64,000 nucleotides of DNA from NCBI GenBank assembly GCA_036389255.1, contig DASVQI010000006.1, positions 496,001 to 560,000 on the forward strand, written 5' to 3'. The notes beneath the pieces are model-generated. The model was not told where the DNA came from, searched no databases, and saw only the letters and a list, made by a program, of their open reading frames with translations. The translations under genes and the position numbers were made by a program. Of this stretch, positions 48,601 to 54,048 are shown piece by piece (positions within the stretch are counted from its first letter, which is position 1; the number at the start of each line of letters is the position of its first letter). This stretch comes from JACVRN01 sp036389255. GTDB lineage: Bacteria; Acidobacteriota; Blastocatellia; Pyrinomonadales; Pyrinomonadaceae.

Positions 48601-48695
48601 ACCAGAAGTTGAGAGAGTTCCTTGAGCAGGTTGAAGGCAGAACTCAGCCCGGCTATCGCCACCGGTCGCGGTCATCACAGGAAGCGTCTTGGTGA
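33660..48695 (+). CDS. trans-AT PKS, 5011 aa: DH-ACP-ACP-KR + KS9, KS10, KS11 modules + TE
   Basis: Terminal synthase protein. Order: DH3 (His23, Asp194), tandem ACPs (Ser352, Ser469), KR6; KS9 (Cys1218)-carrier-like insert-DH4 (His1801)-ACP (Ser2147); KS10 (Cys2394)-ACP (Ser2906); KS11 (Cys3179)-DH5 (His3695)-KR7-tandem ACPs (Ser4542, Ser4657)-thioesterase (about 4727-4994). The TE has the alpha/beta-hydrolase triad Ser4837 (GWSMGG), Asp4941 (GNDD) and His4970 (AGHYAP). It should release the product by hydrolysis or macrocyclisation. No AT is present. The N-terminal block completes KS8 of the previous protein. A terminator-like hairpin begins inside the last codons. Confidence 0.95.
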   Translation: MDVLNQLKCTVQVKGTDPIVRDHSVYGVNIMPGVSFIDIIYRILRSKNIDTANLELRKILFLHPVVANAQFDSELRFEFTSHGSFHKLSVSARKLYRDGSRAGWQQTLECELHFDSKFPDISLNLGALLDGAENFVDMDEVYALTRSTGIIHGEFMKGLGTIHVAEGGILAEIHLSESARQYLDYFYIHPTYLDASTILPNHFAGHFVSQFGEVNPDDIRAYIPMYIESFRARQQTGEKCLVYVKPPRYKGTLADLNVCDLEFYDREGLCVMWVRGLTSKRVRSDSLITQWLDTGLTEKSGTSNSEMAATDKGAGVRSSLESMLSGWLAELMDTTPEKIDTRRGFYELGLDSKDLLQVVRKLESELKLDLYPTLLFEYDNVKSLVQYLAEEWGENPTVRAALTVAANENTSRPGDVPSAKTETASASVGSDEPSLSEMRNYLEGLVAAYLKDGRAVQSDVGFYELGLESSDLLKLVRQLEHDLEQDFYPTMLFEYNTIGSLAEHLHQTAGNRVPRKAARRVERKDERPVEALFFQGVWEDAPLPASLPSAVSGGLLVFERTSLLSDALRARLSRDNSSEVISVLHGETYQELDEHSFQINFGSRQDYLRLLERLKSRTAFPEQIIFRQSASPRRGSANDAEQLEDAFKSLLYLTAALMRRRGGKNIRLVYCAGRSGRAAFEPEAALGSMFKSIRSENPGLRYKLLHPGVDSADGERYAGALLERVLAELREDEHVEVRYQEGRRQVLRFREFQQAPLAGQLIGARGRLRERGVYLISGGLGGVALIFARFLAERAKARLVLCGRSAPDEQKRAHIRELEALGAQVMYSQTDISRPGAAAQLVAEAKQRFGALHGVIHAASVLRDSLIVGKTMEDARAVLTPKVAGCLQLDEATGGEQLDFFVLFSSTAGAWGNPGQADYACANGFLDAFAAERARLVEAGERYGKTVSIGWPLWKNGGMRLDPEREAALLESGLQPLGDEMGVELFLRALEYNGSHFVVVVGEQEKARQTFREHSPVFHQIYPSDGPRGDTVKLAAAPKPDAFAAPEDDLIAIVGVSGRYPMARDLNQFWDNLREGRDCITEVPAERWNHEAIFAPERGKPGKTYSKWGGFLDGVDQFDPLFFHISPREATVIDPQERLFLQTAWHTLEDAGYAPGLLKGRAIGVYVGVMYSQYQLFGVGQEADGATLIPSSFSASIANRVSYFFDFHGPSVALDTMCSSSLTAIHQACDSILKGECEAALAGGVNVSIHPNKYLLLSQASFFSSDGRCRSFGEGGDGYVPGEGVGAVLLKPLSRALADGDHVYAVIRGRSINHGGRTGGFSIPNPEAQAQLILAAYQQAKLDPATISYIEAHGTGTSLGDPIELSGLEKAFKKLGEDGLQEFRCPVGSVKSNIGHLESAAGIAAVTKVVLQMQHRQLVPSLHATTLNSHVDWSRSHFYVQRELSEWKRPRVTENGVEREMPLRAGISSFGAGGSNAHLVVEEYQLPEDEYAHSTEPRLFVFSAKSDNALRVAVRQFLEFLKRPDGAAGESVSKTDAPVQRAAPDNLQKDLSVILGNLLRVKLGDTPSDETLSELGADYAALSQFHQEVEEFLGVELPQLFITGESTLSSLAARLNELNSKTPAPAHGEPASYNAAQIAFTLQVGREAMEERLAVVASRPAELAEKLGLFLEEKSSAPAGVYRGSLRQEKAGRSLPGMDESRAWARARDLTRLAEAWTRGAEVEWELLYHKPYPRRVSLPGYPFEQGRYWITSRPAEAALQTVAAVPLHPLLDSVETESVAGNGIVFRKVFRPEDGLLREHVIDGVSVLAGVVYLEMARAALGQVSDANRIKVERVRWLRPLATKTESLTVWAALEQHENSWTFKVQTRRENELVTHATAILSTVPASRNDYAERLSPEEIRARCDSTFERDELYHGFAQGGLFYGESFRGLRRVHYNANEALGELELPAYLHSELKQMPLHPTLMDGALQTTAAFLARTVDRVMMPYAVESVELFKPPTARAYAYVRPLASGHFNVTLLDTNGEVCVKFHDLALRQPRESAQSSATLREAEFATRLKQTESNQHTSSQKNATGVSSPVEVSGTGTESAVPVRARTGSDDAMPGQTLPTALREAVEAYVKDAFHQLLQIPADKIWPDDTLENYGIDSITVPQIIELFEADLGPLSSTLLFEYNSVNKLTDFFLQEHSAKLSRLLLRESASQQSVTSVESVAPEIPAEPVRKREHARPARGRRSGKIAIVGISGRYPMANTLEEFWDNLKQGKDCISEIPAERWDWQEHSQVRGAPVSRWGGFLDGVDRFDPLLFGMSPRDAEYTDPQERLFLETVWHTLENGGYSRTRLRGARVGVYVGVMYGHYQLFESPDNVAGNAMFASIANRINYTFDFHGPSLALDSMCSSSISAMHLACQSLLSEEVDYAVAGGVNVSIHPRKYLQLSVGRFLSSDGRCRSFGAEGDGYVPSEGVGAVLLKRLEDAERDGDYIHAVIMGSALNHGGKTSGFFVPNPVAQSMAISEALERADVDPATISYVEAHGTGTALGDPIEINGLMRAFGSREAAARPCVIGSAKSNIGHLESAAGIAAVTKVVLQMQHRQLVPSLHAETLNPKIEWKDSPFVVQRSLTEWEQPVVYEQGQALTVPRRAGISSFGAGGANAHLILEEYVAAPLTSGVESGPFLILFSAQTQESLRGYAEDFLAFLAESPLHNLSDIAYTLQVGREHLEERLALVVGSPDELKVRLRSFVEGTLKPTDGYRGQIHESPNFFRNFIQGDAGKAYLEVLKQNRDWNLVAQLWVNGVGLEWNSFYASARPRIVPLPGYHFMRERYWIPGAAQAALRPAPSPDENVASSAAQMGALVEAAQVSVVSGEVALSDNELRAKTAAFLRKLLASSLNIAENRVRPNIAFEDYGIDSVMIMEITDALEKQLGELSKTLFFEYGNLNELTDYFVQHHRESLIALFRNGEEARGAEPAPTAQSGKLQTETRTHEPFMKMEDAPEQPSAEGWAASGLAPAIIPAKTGAEKIAIIGISGRFPGAKNPRELWENLKNGTDSIREIPRERWDWRDYYQPEKNTPTSASSKWGGFIEGADKFDARFFHLSPRAAELMDPQERLFLQTAWHLMEDSGYTRDALKHESVGVFVGLMYAHYQLLQNEEGARGSASYASVSNRVSYFMNFNGPSITLDSMCSSSLSAIHLAMQSIRAGDCDLAIAGGVNLFTHPYKYQSLSSMGFLSSDGRCRSFGEGGDGFVPGEGVAAVLLKPLERAIADRDHIYGVIVASALNHDGKTNGFTVPSPVAQGELIKKALTRSGINPETITYIEPHGTGTSLGDPIEITGLTRAFQDFKLPKHSCAIGSIKSNIGHLESAAGVAAVIKVVLQMQHKQLPPSLHSETLNTRIPWESSPFYVQRELTQWETPVVTLDGMKRSIPRRAGVSSFGAGGANAHAILEEYEPEVGADIVGPQLFVLSARNEERLVEYANQWLDFLDYLNREKSAPPVRLADVAYTLQIGREEMEARLAVVAFDFADLRAKLARYVLKQEAGDGIYTGNTARQNSSPEQETEETTGSAPPENLYRERKLETLAGLWVNGATLSWELLYEKPLLPRRVSVPGYPFKQQRFWLEEARPALSGESAPAQEGLPESVADKRVEPPTTAATVTQPESETGEVTGFFREKLRPIGGESNAPGVLLYEASITGSEFFLRDHIFTGKKLMPGVAYIEMAVASARHATGREITRLSNVVWLRPLFVEGARTVSVRLTLSQEFVEYEAGFTGEGNSFVLCSKGRLWLTSAARSSADDSAAQRVDLEAILQRCGRRLDPSIVYKAFQQVGFNYGSTFRPVQVMYCGRDEALSELKLAAEALESLNEFSLHPSAMDGALQTIAGVNVYKEQENGVGYLPFSIGGLEFLKPLQEHLYAHARVVAGDAGDKAAEQQVDIELLSRSGEVLVRLKSAALKAIGGERAGAAKTAARPAQSGAAVAAEDGESSVLYRPVWIETQAAPALAPAGSSQTVFLFAGNSEAGKSLLAALEKSERTGPVILVTRGEAFRRTGELSYQINPEAESDYHELLKDAAQRGLSPDRVLHLWNMQEAASTGGESPRRTESLEGGLFSILFLFKALTKVMPERRVRCLYGYRGNLGQALPHDECLNGFASSIVPINYKFELVSVRFDADASRPSSLAALLPDEMLAGGNLNGKEVGYENGKRFVRSLQRLPPEELIETPATFDTGGVYLITGGLGGLGLVFAKYLASNYKAKLALCGRSALTAEQETQLEHLRSLGAEVLYIRGDVSRASDVESLVSRAREEFGPLQGVLHSAGAVGVSLMATDRSGFEKPLLAKIQGTINLDRATRDEPLRLFLLFSSVAALMGDFGVGSYGAGNRFMDGYAAYREQLRASGQRQGLSLSIGWPLWKDGGMKLPENEAERYFQRTGMQALTDEQGIALFELALRAGEPYVVAARGNLSKINQSLRAVQQDESLPAVRARATSAGAQLAAGAVAQAETEVGAATRTSTPKAQSQKPEMLRAFYQLTAEVLKCAPSELSPADEMEELGFDSISLMGLGTELSKKFDVDIDPLFFSDVATLGELAEKLLREAARKNGPDRDNGADGPAYAAAGEAARRSESLAGRSDETGLREQVEREVFGLIAEVLKVPLEEIKPGDELEELGFDSISFTALGSELSRKYDLEVSPFFFAEVRQAGQLAAKFWEEFGPDINREETSPPRIEASAEPVAGVMSAKYKYAFEGVKNPRLHLIKSPNETEVEVLTCGEGEPIVLFPLAGCMTGWMHQLREFSQTHQVITLQYPGFGASEPNLEISQLEATAQLEAAADLMMKAVEDLKVRPPVHVVGWSMGGFVAQLFAEKYEEAVRSLTLICSAAEVGITPDPENWQEIFMKDFTSNLPATMKRKPEGSLDFLLGTKDSNILMRYLLLVYMFDFGQRIANINRPILLLAGNDDIVFPLEKIQQSHEQAVDSILFVIENAGHYAPLQQPGIVNQKLREFLEQVEGRTQPGYRHRSRSSQEASW
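33690..36740 (+). other. Module 9, second half: DH3-ACP-ACP-KR6
   Basis: DH3 has RDHSVYGVNIMPG, a canonical HxxxGxxxxP, and Asp in HPTYLDAST. Two near-duplicate ACPs follow (ELGLDSKDLLQVVRKLE and ELGLESSDLLKLVRQLE); the second has Glu in place of Asp before the serine. KR6 comes after the carriers, an order seen in some trans-AT modules. It keeps FFSSTAG and ADYACAN and the B-type Asp (VLRDSLI). Its NADPH motif is GGLGGVA, with the last Gly changed to Ala. Expected product with KS8: a double bond. Confidence 0.82.
36805..40240 (+). other. PKS module 10: KS9-(carrier-like insert)-DH4-ACP, no KR
   Basis: KS9 has DTMCSSSLTAIH (Cys at nt 37311), HGTGTSLGD and KSNIGHLESAAG. The linker is split by a carrier-like insert (38290-38520). 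DH4 keeps His (nt 39060) and Asp (HPTLMDGALQ), but the conserved Pro is Ala (HVIDGVSVLAG). No KR precedes the ACP (YGIDSITVPQIIELF). With no KR to make a hydroxyl, the DH has no cis substrate. It may be idle, isomerise, or act on a neighbouring unit. Confidence 0.83.
38290..38520 (+). other. Carrier-protein-like insert in the KS9 linker (Ser to Tyr)
   Basis: Third and most decayed copy of the insert: LSVILGNLLRVKLG, then LSELGADYAALSQFHQEVEEF, then STLSSLAARL. The serine place holds Tyr (codon at nt 38394). It sits between LFVFSAKSDNAL and IAFTLQVGREAM of the KS9 linker. Confidence 0.55.
40366..42520 (+). other. PKS module 11: KS10-ACP
   Basis: KS10 has DSMCSSSISAMH (Cys at nt 40839), HGTGTALGD and KSNIGHLESAAG, then a normal linker (SDIAYTLQVGREHL) and an ACP (YGIDSVMIMEI, Ser at nt 42375). 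No reductive domain is present, so a beta-ketone is predicted unless modified in trans. Part of the KS is nearly identical in DNA to KS9. Confidence 0.86.
42704..48640 (+). other. Module 12 and release: KS11-DH5-KR7-ACP-ACP-TE
   Basis: KS11 has DSMCSSSLSAIH (Cys at nt 43194), PHGTGTSLGD (Pro replaces Ala before His) and KSNIGHLESAAG. DH5 has RDHIFTGKKLMPG and MDGALQT. KR7 has TGGLGGLG, FSSVAAL and GSYGAGN, without the B-type Asp (GAVGVSLM). Twin ACPs (ELGFDSISLMGLG and ELGFDSISFTALG) precede the thioesterase, the usual way to raise flux at the release step. The expected last unit is an alpha,beta double bond next to the released carboxyl. Confidence 0.88.
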
Positions 48696-48724
48696 AGGCA
48701 ACGGGGCGCGACCGGCAGTTTTTT
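48662..48724 (+). terminator. Candidate terminator at the end of the last PKS gene
   Basis: Perfect 9-bp inverted repeat CCGGTCGCG (48662-48670) / CGCGACCGG (48707-48715) followed after 3 bp by six T (48719-48724). The loop is long (36 nt) and the first arm lies in the coding sequence. It could end or attenuate transcription between the synthase and the tailoring genes. Confidence 0.42.
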
Positions 48725-48782
48725 CTATCATCACGGCGCTTCTAGCGTGAACTGGTAAGCAACAGACGGAGGAGTCCTAAAA

Positions 48783-50156
48783 ATGGGCAAGCGAATTGGC
48801 GAACAGAGCGTGGTCATCGGAGCCGGAATCGCGGGATTGGCGACCGCTTCAGTGCTGGCCGGATATTTCGACAGGGTGACGATTGTGGAACGGGACGCGC
48901 TGCCCGACTCGTCGGAGCAACGCAGGAGCGTGCCGCAGGGAAAGCACCTTCACGTACTGCTGGCAGGAGGGCTGCACGCACTGAAGGAATTGTTTCCGGG
49001 GTTTGAAGAGGACTTGATTAATCACGAGGCCGTTCGTATGCAGGAAGGGCTGGACGTTCTGCGCGAGACGCCGTTTGGAATCCCTTTCCCGAAGGTGGAC
49101 GCGGGCTTCCATCGCTATGCTCAGTCGCGGCCATTGCTGGAGATGCTGATTCGCAACCGTGTGAAATCAATCGAGAACGTGAAGTTTCTCACGGGACGCT
49201 CTGTAAAACGGCTGCTGGCGGGCGAGGACGGAAAGTCTGTCGCGGGGGTGACGGTCGAGGAGCGTGGCGGAGAGGAGCAGTCTCTGGCGGCCGAGCTTGT
49301 GATGGACTGCGGAGGGAGCGGAGGGAATCTCACGCTCCAATTTCTTGAGTCAACCGGGCACCCGCTCCCCGAAGAAGAACGGATTGAAATCAACGTAGGG
49401 TATTCGACGCTTGTGATGGACATCCCCGAAGATGCTCCGAAGGACTGGAAGGGCTTGATGATACTGCCGAAGGCTCCTACGAGCAGCCGTGGCTGCATCA
49501 TCATGCCGCTCGAAGGCGGAAAACAGTGGATAGTAACCATCACCGGGATTGGGGACGAGATTCCACCGCGCGAGCTTGGACAGCTCATGGAATTCGTTAG
49601 CGGATTATCCACGCCGACCGCACACAAGCTGCTCAAAGACGCGAACTTTCATGGGCCGGTCGAGAGCAGCCGCTTCAAGTATGACCGGCTTCGTCACTTC
49701 GAGAAGCTGACTTCGTTCCCGCGTGGGTTGGTTCCTGTCGGAGATGTCATTTGCAGCCTAAACCCGGCGCTCGGACAGGGCATGAGCGTGGCGTTGAAAG
49801 AGGTCGTCGCCCTCTCGCAGGTGCTCGCGGAGCAAGGCGGCAATCAAGACCCGCTCGAAGGACTGGCGATGAAGTATTTCGCCGCGCTGCCCGACATACT
49901 TGAAGGCCCATGGATGAGCGTTTCCATAGCCGACCTGTCTTACCCCACGACCATCGGCGTGCGTACCAAAGAGATGGAGACGAATCGCCAGATTATAGGC
50001 GTCCTCAGCACGATGCTGTTGAAGGATGCGGAACTGTTGAAGCTGGAAGCGGAAATCCGCAACCTCATCAAGCCGTTCCGCGCGATTCGTGAGAGCGGCG
50101 TCTGGCAGAGAGCGGTAGAGGTGCTGCGCTCGAACAAGGCATTGGTGGCGAAGTAA
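48783..50156 (+). CDS. FAD-dependent monooxygenase (epoxidase-like)
   Basis: A 457-residue flavoprotein. The N-terminal dinucleotide-binding motif GAGIAGLATASVL (about 12-24) is followed by the ribose-binding Glu in VTIVERD. The VPQGKHLHVLLAGG stretch and the second FAD motif GDVICSLNPALGQGMSVAL (about 320-338) are shared with polyether epoxidases of the MonCI/Lsd18 type and related hydroxylases. It most likely epoxidises or hydroxylates the polyketide, on the carrier or after release. A strong site, GGAGGAG, lies 8 bp before ATG 48783. The gene ends 2 bp before the next start. A halogenase is unlikely: there is no GWxWxIP motif. Confidence 0.85.
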   Translation: MGKRIGEQSVVIGAGIAGLATASVLAGYFDRVTIVERDALPDSSEQRRSVPQGKHLHVLLAGGLHALKELFPGFEEDLINHEAVRMQEGLDVLRETPFGIPFPKVDAGFHRYAQSRPLLEMLIRNRVKSIENVKFLTGRSVKRLLAGEDGKSVAGVTVEERGGEEQSLAAELVMDCGGSGGNLTLQFLESTGHPLPEEERIEINVGYSTLVMDIPEDAPKDWKGLMILPKAPTSSRGCIIMPLEGGKQWIVTITGIGDEIPPRELGQLMEFVSGLSTPTAHKLLKDANFHGPVESSRFKYDRLRHFEKLTSFPRGLVPVGDVICSLNPALGQGMSVALKEVVALSQVLAEQGGNQDPLEGLAMKYFAALPDILEGPWMSVSIADLSYPTTIGVRTKEMETNRQIIGVLSTMLLKDAELLKLEAEIRNLIKPFRAIRESGVWQRAVEVLRSNKALVAK

Positions 50157-50158
50157 GT

Positions 50159-53100
50159 ATGCGACTCAAGAACATCTTCATGTTTTCCGGTCAGGGCTCT
50201 CAATACTACCAGATGGGCAGAGGGCTCTATGAGCGCGACGCCGTGTTTCGCAACACGCTCGATAGTCTGGATGCGATTGTCCGCGAAGAGATGGGAGAGT
50301 CAATCCTTGAGCGCGTCTACGGAAAAACATATCGCCCGGAGATGGTGTTCGATGAATTTCGCTTCACGCATCCGGCGATTTTCATGCTCGAATACGCGCT
50401 GGCGCGGATGCTGATGGCGCAAGGCATATCGCCGGATATGGTTCTGGGCATGAGTCTGGGCGAAGTCGCGGCGGCTGCCATCGCCGGGGCCGTCGAGCCG
50501 AAGGATTGCTTGTCCATGCTTATCAGGCAGGCGGAAATCTTCGAGGCGCGCTGTCCCAGAGGAGGGATGCTGGCCGTGCTGGCGCCGCCCGAGCTCTTCC
50601 ACCAGAACGAACTGTTTTTTCAGCACAGCTCGCTGGCCGCGATTAATTCGGCCTCCAACTTCGTCGTCGCTGGCGGCGAGCCGGAGCTGCGCAGCATTGA
50701 AGAATATCTGTCCGATAGGCGAATCCTCTTTCAGCGCCTGCCGGTCGCTTTCGGTTTTCATTCCCCTCAGATAGAGCCCGTGAGAGATGAGTTCCAAGCC
50801 GTGCTTGAGCGCTTCCCCTTCGGAAGCCCGAAGATTCCCTTTATCTCCTGCACGGCGATGGGCCGGGTGACGGAGTTCGACGCCGACTATTTCTGGAAGG
50901 TGCTGAGGAACCCGTTCCATTTCGGAAGCATCATCGAAGATTTGGAAAAGCAGGGGCAATTTGTTTATCTCGATTTAGGCCCTTCCGGCACTTTATGGAA
51001 TCAGGTCAAGTCAGTACTGAAAGAAGGCTCACTTTCACAAACCTTCCCGTTGCTCTCTCCCTACGCCAAAGACACCACGCTGTTAGAGAAAGTATTAACT
51101 TATTTCGCACATGAAAAAGAGACGCGGGAGAAAGTAGAAGCAAGTCACATGAAATCAAAGAAGCTCCGTATATACGTTTTCCCCGGACAGGGCTCGCAGT
51201 TCAAAGGGATGGGACGCGAACTATTTGAACAATTCGGGGAGCTTACCGCGAAGGCCGATGCTGTGTTGGGCTATTCGATTCGTAAGCTGTGCGTCGAAGA
51301 CCCTGAAGGTCAGCTCGGCCGAACCGAATACACGCAGCCCGCGCTTTACGTCGTCAACGCGCTGACTTACCTGAAAACTCTACAGGAAGGCGCGCCCCTG
51401 CCGGACTACGTGTTGGGTCACAGTCTGGGAGAGTACGACGCGCTTTTTGCGAGCGGCGCTTTTGACTTTGAGACCGGGCTCAGGCTGGTGAAAAAACGGG
51501 GCGAGTTGATGAGCCGCGCCAAAGGCGGCTCAATGGCGGCGGTGGTCGGCTGCGAGGTCGCCGCCATCAGCGAGATTTTGCAAAGTCAGGGACTCGACAG
51601 CATTGACGTGGCGAATTTCAACTCGCCCTCGCAGACCGTCATCGCGGGGCCGCGCGACGCGCTGGAAAAAGCAGGCCCGCTCTTTGAAGAAGTCAAAGCG
51701 CGCTACGTGCCGCTTAACGTGAGCGCGCCGTTTCACAGTCGTTACATGGAAGCATCGGCTGCGGAGTTCGGGCAGTTTCTGGACGAGTTTGATTTCTACA
51801 CGTTGAAGATTCCGGTCATCGCTAATGTTGACGCGCGCCCTTATCGTGATGATGAAATCAAGACGAAGCTGCGGCAGCAGATAGCGCAGCCCGTGCAATG
51901 GACGGAGAGCATTCGTTACTTGATGGGCAAGGGAACCCTAGAGGTAAAGGAGTTGGGGCCGGGCAAGGTGCTGACAGGGTTGCTGGCGAAGATTGAGCGT
52001 GAAGCGACTCCTCTGCTCAGTCCTGATTCGGTCGCAACGGATAACGGGCGAGCGGCATCAGGCAACGGCCACGCGCGTAGACTGGAGCTGGCCGAGCCAA
52101 AGCCGCCGCAGGCGACGGCTGAAACTCTGGGCTCGCCGGAATTCCGCGCCGATTACGGAGTCCGTTATGCATACGTCGCTGGCGGCATGCACTACGGAGT
52201 CTCTTCAAAGGAGTTGGTGGCGCGTATGGCTAGAGCCGGATTCATGGCTTACTACGGCACTCCGGGCGTCTCTCTGGCGGAAGTCGAGCAGAACATTAGC
52301 GCGCTCCGCAGCGAGCTCCAGCAGGGCGAAAGCTTCGGGATGAACCTGACTGCCGACCCTTTGAGCCCACGGCTCGAAAAAGAGCTGGTAGACCTCTTCT
52401 TACGCCACGACATCAATTTTATAGAGGTCTCTTCCTATTCACAGATTACTCCGGCGCTCGTTAAGTATCGCTTGAAAGGAGCGACGGCCGAAGGAGCCGG
52501 ACGCGCGCGTGCGCCGCGCAAAATTCTGGCTAAGGTCACGAGGCCGGAAATCGCGCGCCTGTTCCTCAGTCCTGCTCCGCAGAGGACTGTCAACCGGCTG
52601 CTGGAGGAGCGGGAAATCACGCCTGAAGAAGCGGAGCTATCGAGCCGTTTGGCAATGGCCGACGACATCTGCGCACAGGCCGACGCGGGCGGTCACACCG
52701 ATATGGGGGTCATGTCGGCGCTGCTGCCTTCTATCATTCGACTGCGCGACGAAGTCGAGCAGCAGTACCGGTTTAGCAGACAAAGCAGGATAGGTGCGGC
52801 GGGCGGAATTGGCACGGCTGAGGCGGCTGCTGCTGCTTTTATACTGGGGGCTGAGTTCATCTTGACAGGGTCTGTCAATCAATGTACGGTCGAAGCTGGC
52901 GTGAGCGCGAGGGTTAAGGACATGCTCCAGCAATTGGATGTGCAGGACACTACTTACGCCCCTTCAGGCCAAATGTTCGAGCTGGGCGCACGCGTCCGGG
53001 TGATGAAGAAGGGTGTCTTTTTCCACGCGCGGGCGAATAAGCTGTATGACCTGTGGCGTCAATCCAACAGTTGGGACGAGATTGAGCCGGACACACGCCG

Positions 53101-53467
53101 TCAGATTGAGGATAAATACTTTCAAGCCTCTTTTGCGGAAATTTACGAGAACCTGCGGCGCAACCTGACAGCAGAGGATGCGGAGCGAGCCGAGCGCGAC
53201 CCCAAGCACAAGATGGCACTGGTTTTCCGTTGGTACTGTAATCGCGGCATCCTCCTGACGCTGAACGGCGACGAACGCCGCGAGGTGGATTTTCAAGTTT
53301 ATTGTGGCCCGGCTCTGGGAGCCTTGAATCAGTGGCTGAAGGGCACGGAGCTTGAGGACTGGCGCAGCAGGCACGTTGACCAACTGGGGCGAAAGATGAT
53401 GGATGAGGCGGCTGCGCTCCTTAACGAGACATTGGGACGCCTCACGCGGCGCGACGTTAACGTTTAA
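50159..53467 (+). CDS. Trans-acting AT-like/AH + malonyl AT + PfaD-type enoyl reductase
   Basis: Three domains in 1102 residues. Domain 1 (1-320) is AT-like: FSGQGSQYYQMG, Ser99 in GMSLGE (His of GHSxGE is Met) and His201 in FHSPQ. This looks like the proofreading acyl-hydrolase branch (PedC/PksD-like). Domain 2 (about 335-625) is a canonical malonyl-CoA:ACP transacylase: FPGQGSQ, Ser422 in GHSLGEYD and His526 in APFHSRY. It probably loads all AT-less modules. Domain 3 (about 655-1100) is a TIM-barrel, FMN-dependent PfaD-like ER: GGMHYGVSSKELV, then GAAGGIGTAEAAAAAF and ILTGSVNQCTVEAG. It can reduce double bonds in trans, since no module has its own ER. This gene identifies the cluster as trans-AT. 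Confidence 0.93.
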   Translation: MRLKNIFMFSGQGSQYYQMGRGLYERDAVFRNTLDSLDAIVREEMGESILERVYGKTYRPEMVFDEFRFTHPAIFMLEYALARMLMAQGISPDMVLGMSLGEVAAAAIAGAVEPKDCLSMLIRQAEIFEARCPRGGMLAVLAPPELFHQNELFFQHSSLAAINSASNFVVAGGEPELRSIEEYLSDRRILFQRLPVAFGFHSPQIEPVRDEFQAVLERFPFGSPKIPFISCTAMGRVTEFDADYFWKVLRNPFHFGSIIEDLEKQGQFVYLDLGPSGTLWNQVKSVLKEGSLSQTFPLLSPYAKDTTLLEKVLTYFAHEKETREKVEASHMKSKKLRIYVFPGQGSQFKGMGRELFEQFGELTAKADAVLGYSIRKLCVEDPEGQLGRTEYTQPALYVVNALTYLKTLQEGAPLPDYVLGHSLGEYDALFASGAFDFETGLRLVKKRGELMSRAKGGSMAAVVGCEVAAISEILQSQGLDSIDVANFNSPSQTVIAGPRDALEKAGPLFEEVKARYVPLNVSAPFHSRYMEASAAEFGQFLDEFDFYTLKIPVIANVDARPYRDDEIKTKLRQQIAQPVQWTESIRYLMGKGTLEVKELGPGKVLTGLLAKIEREATPLLSPDSVATDNGRAASGNGHARRLELAEPKPPQATAETLGSPEFRADYGVRYAYVAGGMHYGVSSKELVARMARAGFMAYYGTPGVSLAEVEQNISALRSELQQGESFGMNLTADPLSPRLEKELVDLFLRHDINFIEVSSYSQITPALVKYRLKGATAEGAGRARAPRKILAKVTRPEIARLFLSPAPQRTVNRLLEEREITPEEAELSSRLAMADDICAQADAGGHTDMGVMSALLPSIIRLRDEVEQQYRFSRQSRIGAAGGIGTAEAAAAAFILGAEFILTGSVNQCTVEAGVSARVKDMLQQLDVQDTTYAPSGQMFELGARVRVMKKGVFFHARANKLYDLWRQSNSWDEIEPDTRRQIEDKYFQASFAEIYENLRRNLTAEDAERAERDPKHKMALVFRWYCNRGILLTLNGDERREVDFQVYCGPALGALNQWLKGTELEDWRSRHVDQLGRKMMDEAAALLNETLGRLTRRDVNV

Positions 53468-53490
53468 TTCAAGAGCAGAGGTAATCCATC

Positions 53491-54048
53491 ATGACGCAGG
53501 GTAATTCAGGCGAGCTTTCACCCATAGAGAAGCTGGACGAGATGTCCGAAAGCCTCTCGCAGGCGATTCGACAAGGTGATGAATCGGCCGTCAAGCGTGT
53601 GCGAAAGTTTTTCGACAATCTAACTGACAGTGATTTGGCGGCCAAGACGGATGAGTACGCGGCTGCAACCGTCATGCGTGAGTGCGGACTGCGCGACAGG
53701 GAAATGGCGGTCGCGCTGTTCGAAGGACGCCTGCAACCGGGCGATGATGCGGGGACATTCTGGCACGATGGCTACACCGACATTTTTTTGAATAACTGGT
53801 GTGTGCAGTATGAGCAGGCGCGAGTCGCTCTGGCAAAAGATGGCGGCTACCTGCTGCCGTACAAGGAGCAGTTTGTCGTCGTGCAGAGAGGTTTTATCAA
53901 ACTCTTAGGACTGGACGCTAACGACCCTGCATGGGAGTCCATTGGTTATGACGCAGTCAGGCCGCGTGATTCGGCCGCTTACCGGAGACTGGCCGTGGCG
54001 CGTTTAGAGAAATTCAGGAGAGATAGCCTTGAACATGAACAAGGATAA
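53491..54048 (+). CDS. Conserved-looking cluster protein of unknown family
   Basis: 185 residues. I do not recognise the family. It is soluble (no signal peptide or membrane segment) and mostly helical by appearance, with an acidic N-terminal third and an Arg-rich C-terminus. Aromatic-rich stretches (FWHDGYTDIFLNNW, YLLPYKEQFVVVQRGF) suggest a folded core, not a linker. The start at ATG 53491 has AGAGGT upstream. The gene lies 23 bp after the AT/ER gene. It overlaps the GIY-YIG gene by up to 20 bp, so the two are translationally coupled and probably act together. Confidence 0.8.
   Translation: MTQGNSGELSPIEKLDEMSESLSQAIRQGDESAVKRVRKFFDNLTDSDLAAKTDEYAAATVMRECGLRDREMAVALFEGRLQPGDDAGTFWHDGYTDIFLNNWCVQYEQARVALAKDGGYLLPYKEQFVVVQRGFIKLLGLDANDPAWESIGYDAVRPRDSAAYRRLAVARLEKFRRDSLEHEQG

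Noticed and set aside
48783..50156. Flavin-dependent halogenase
   Set aside because: No GWxWxIP motif; the sequence follows the epoxidase/hydroxylase pattern.
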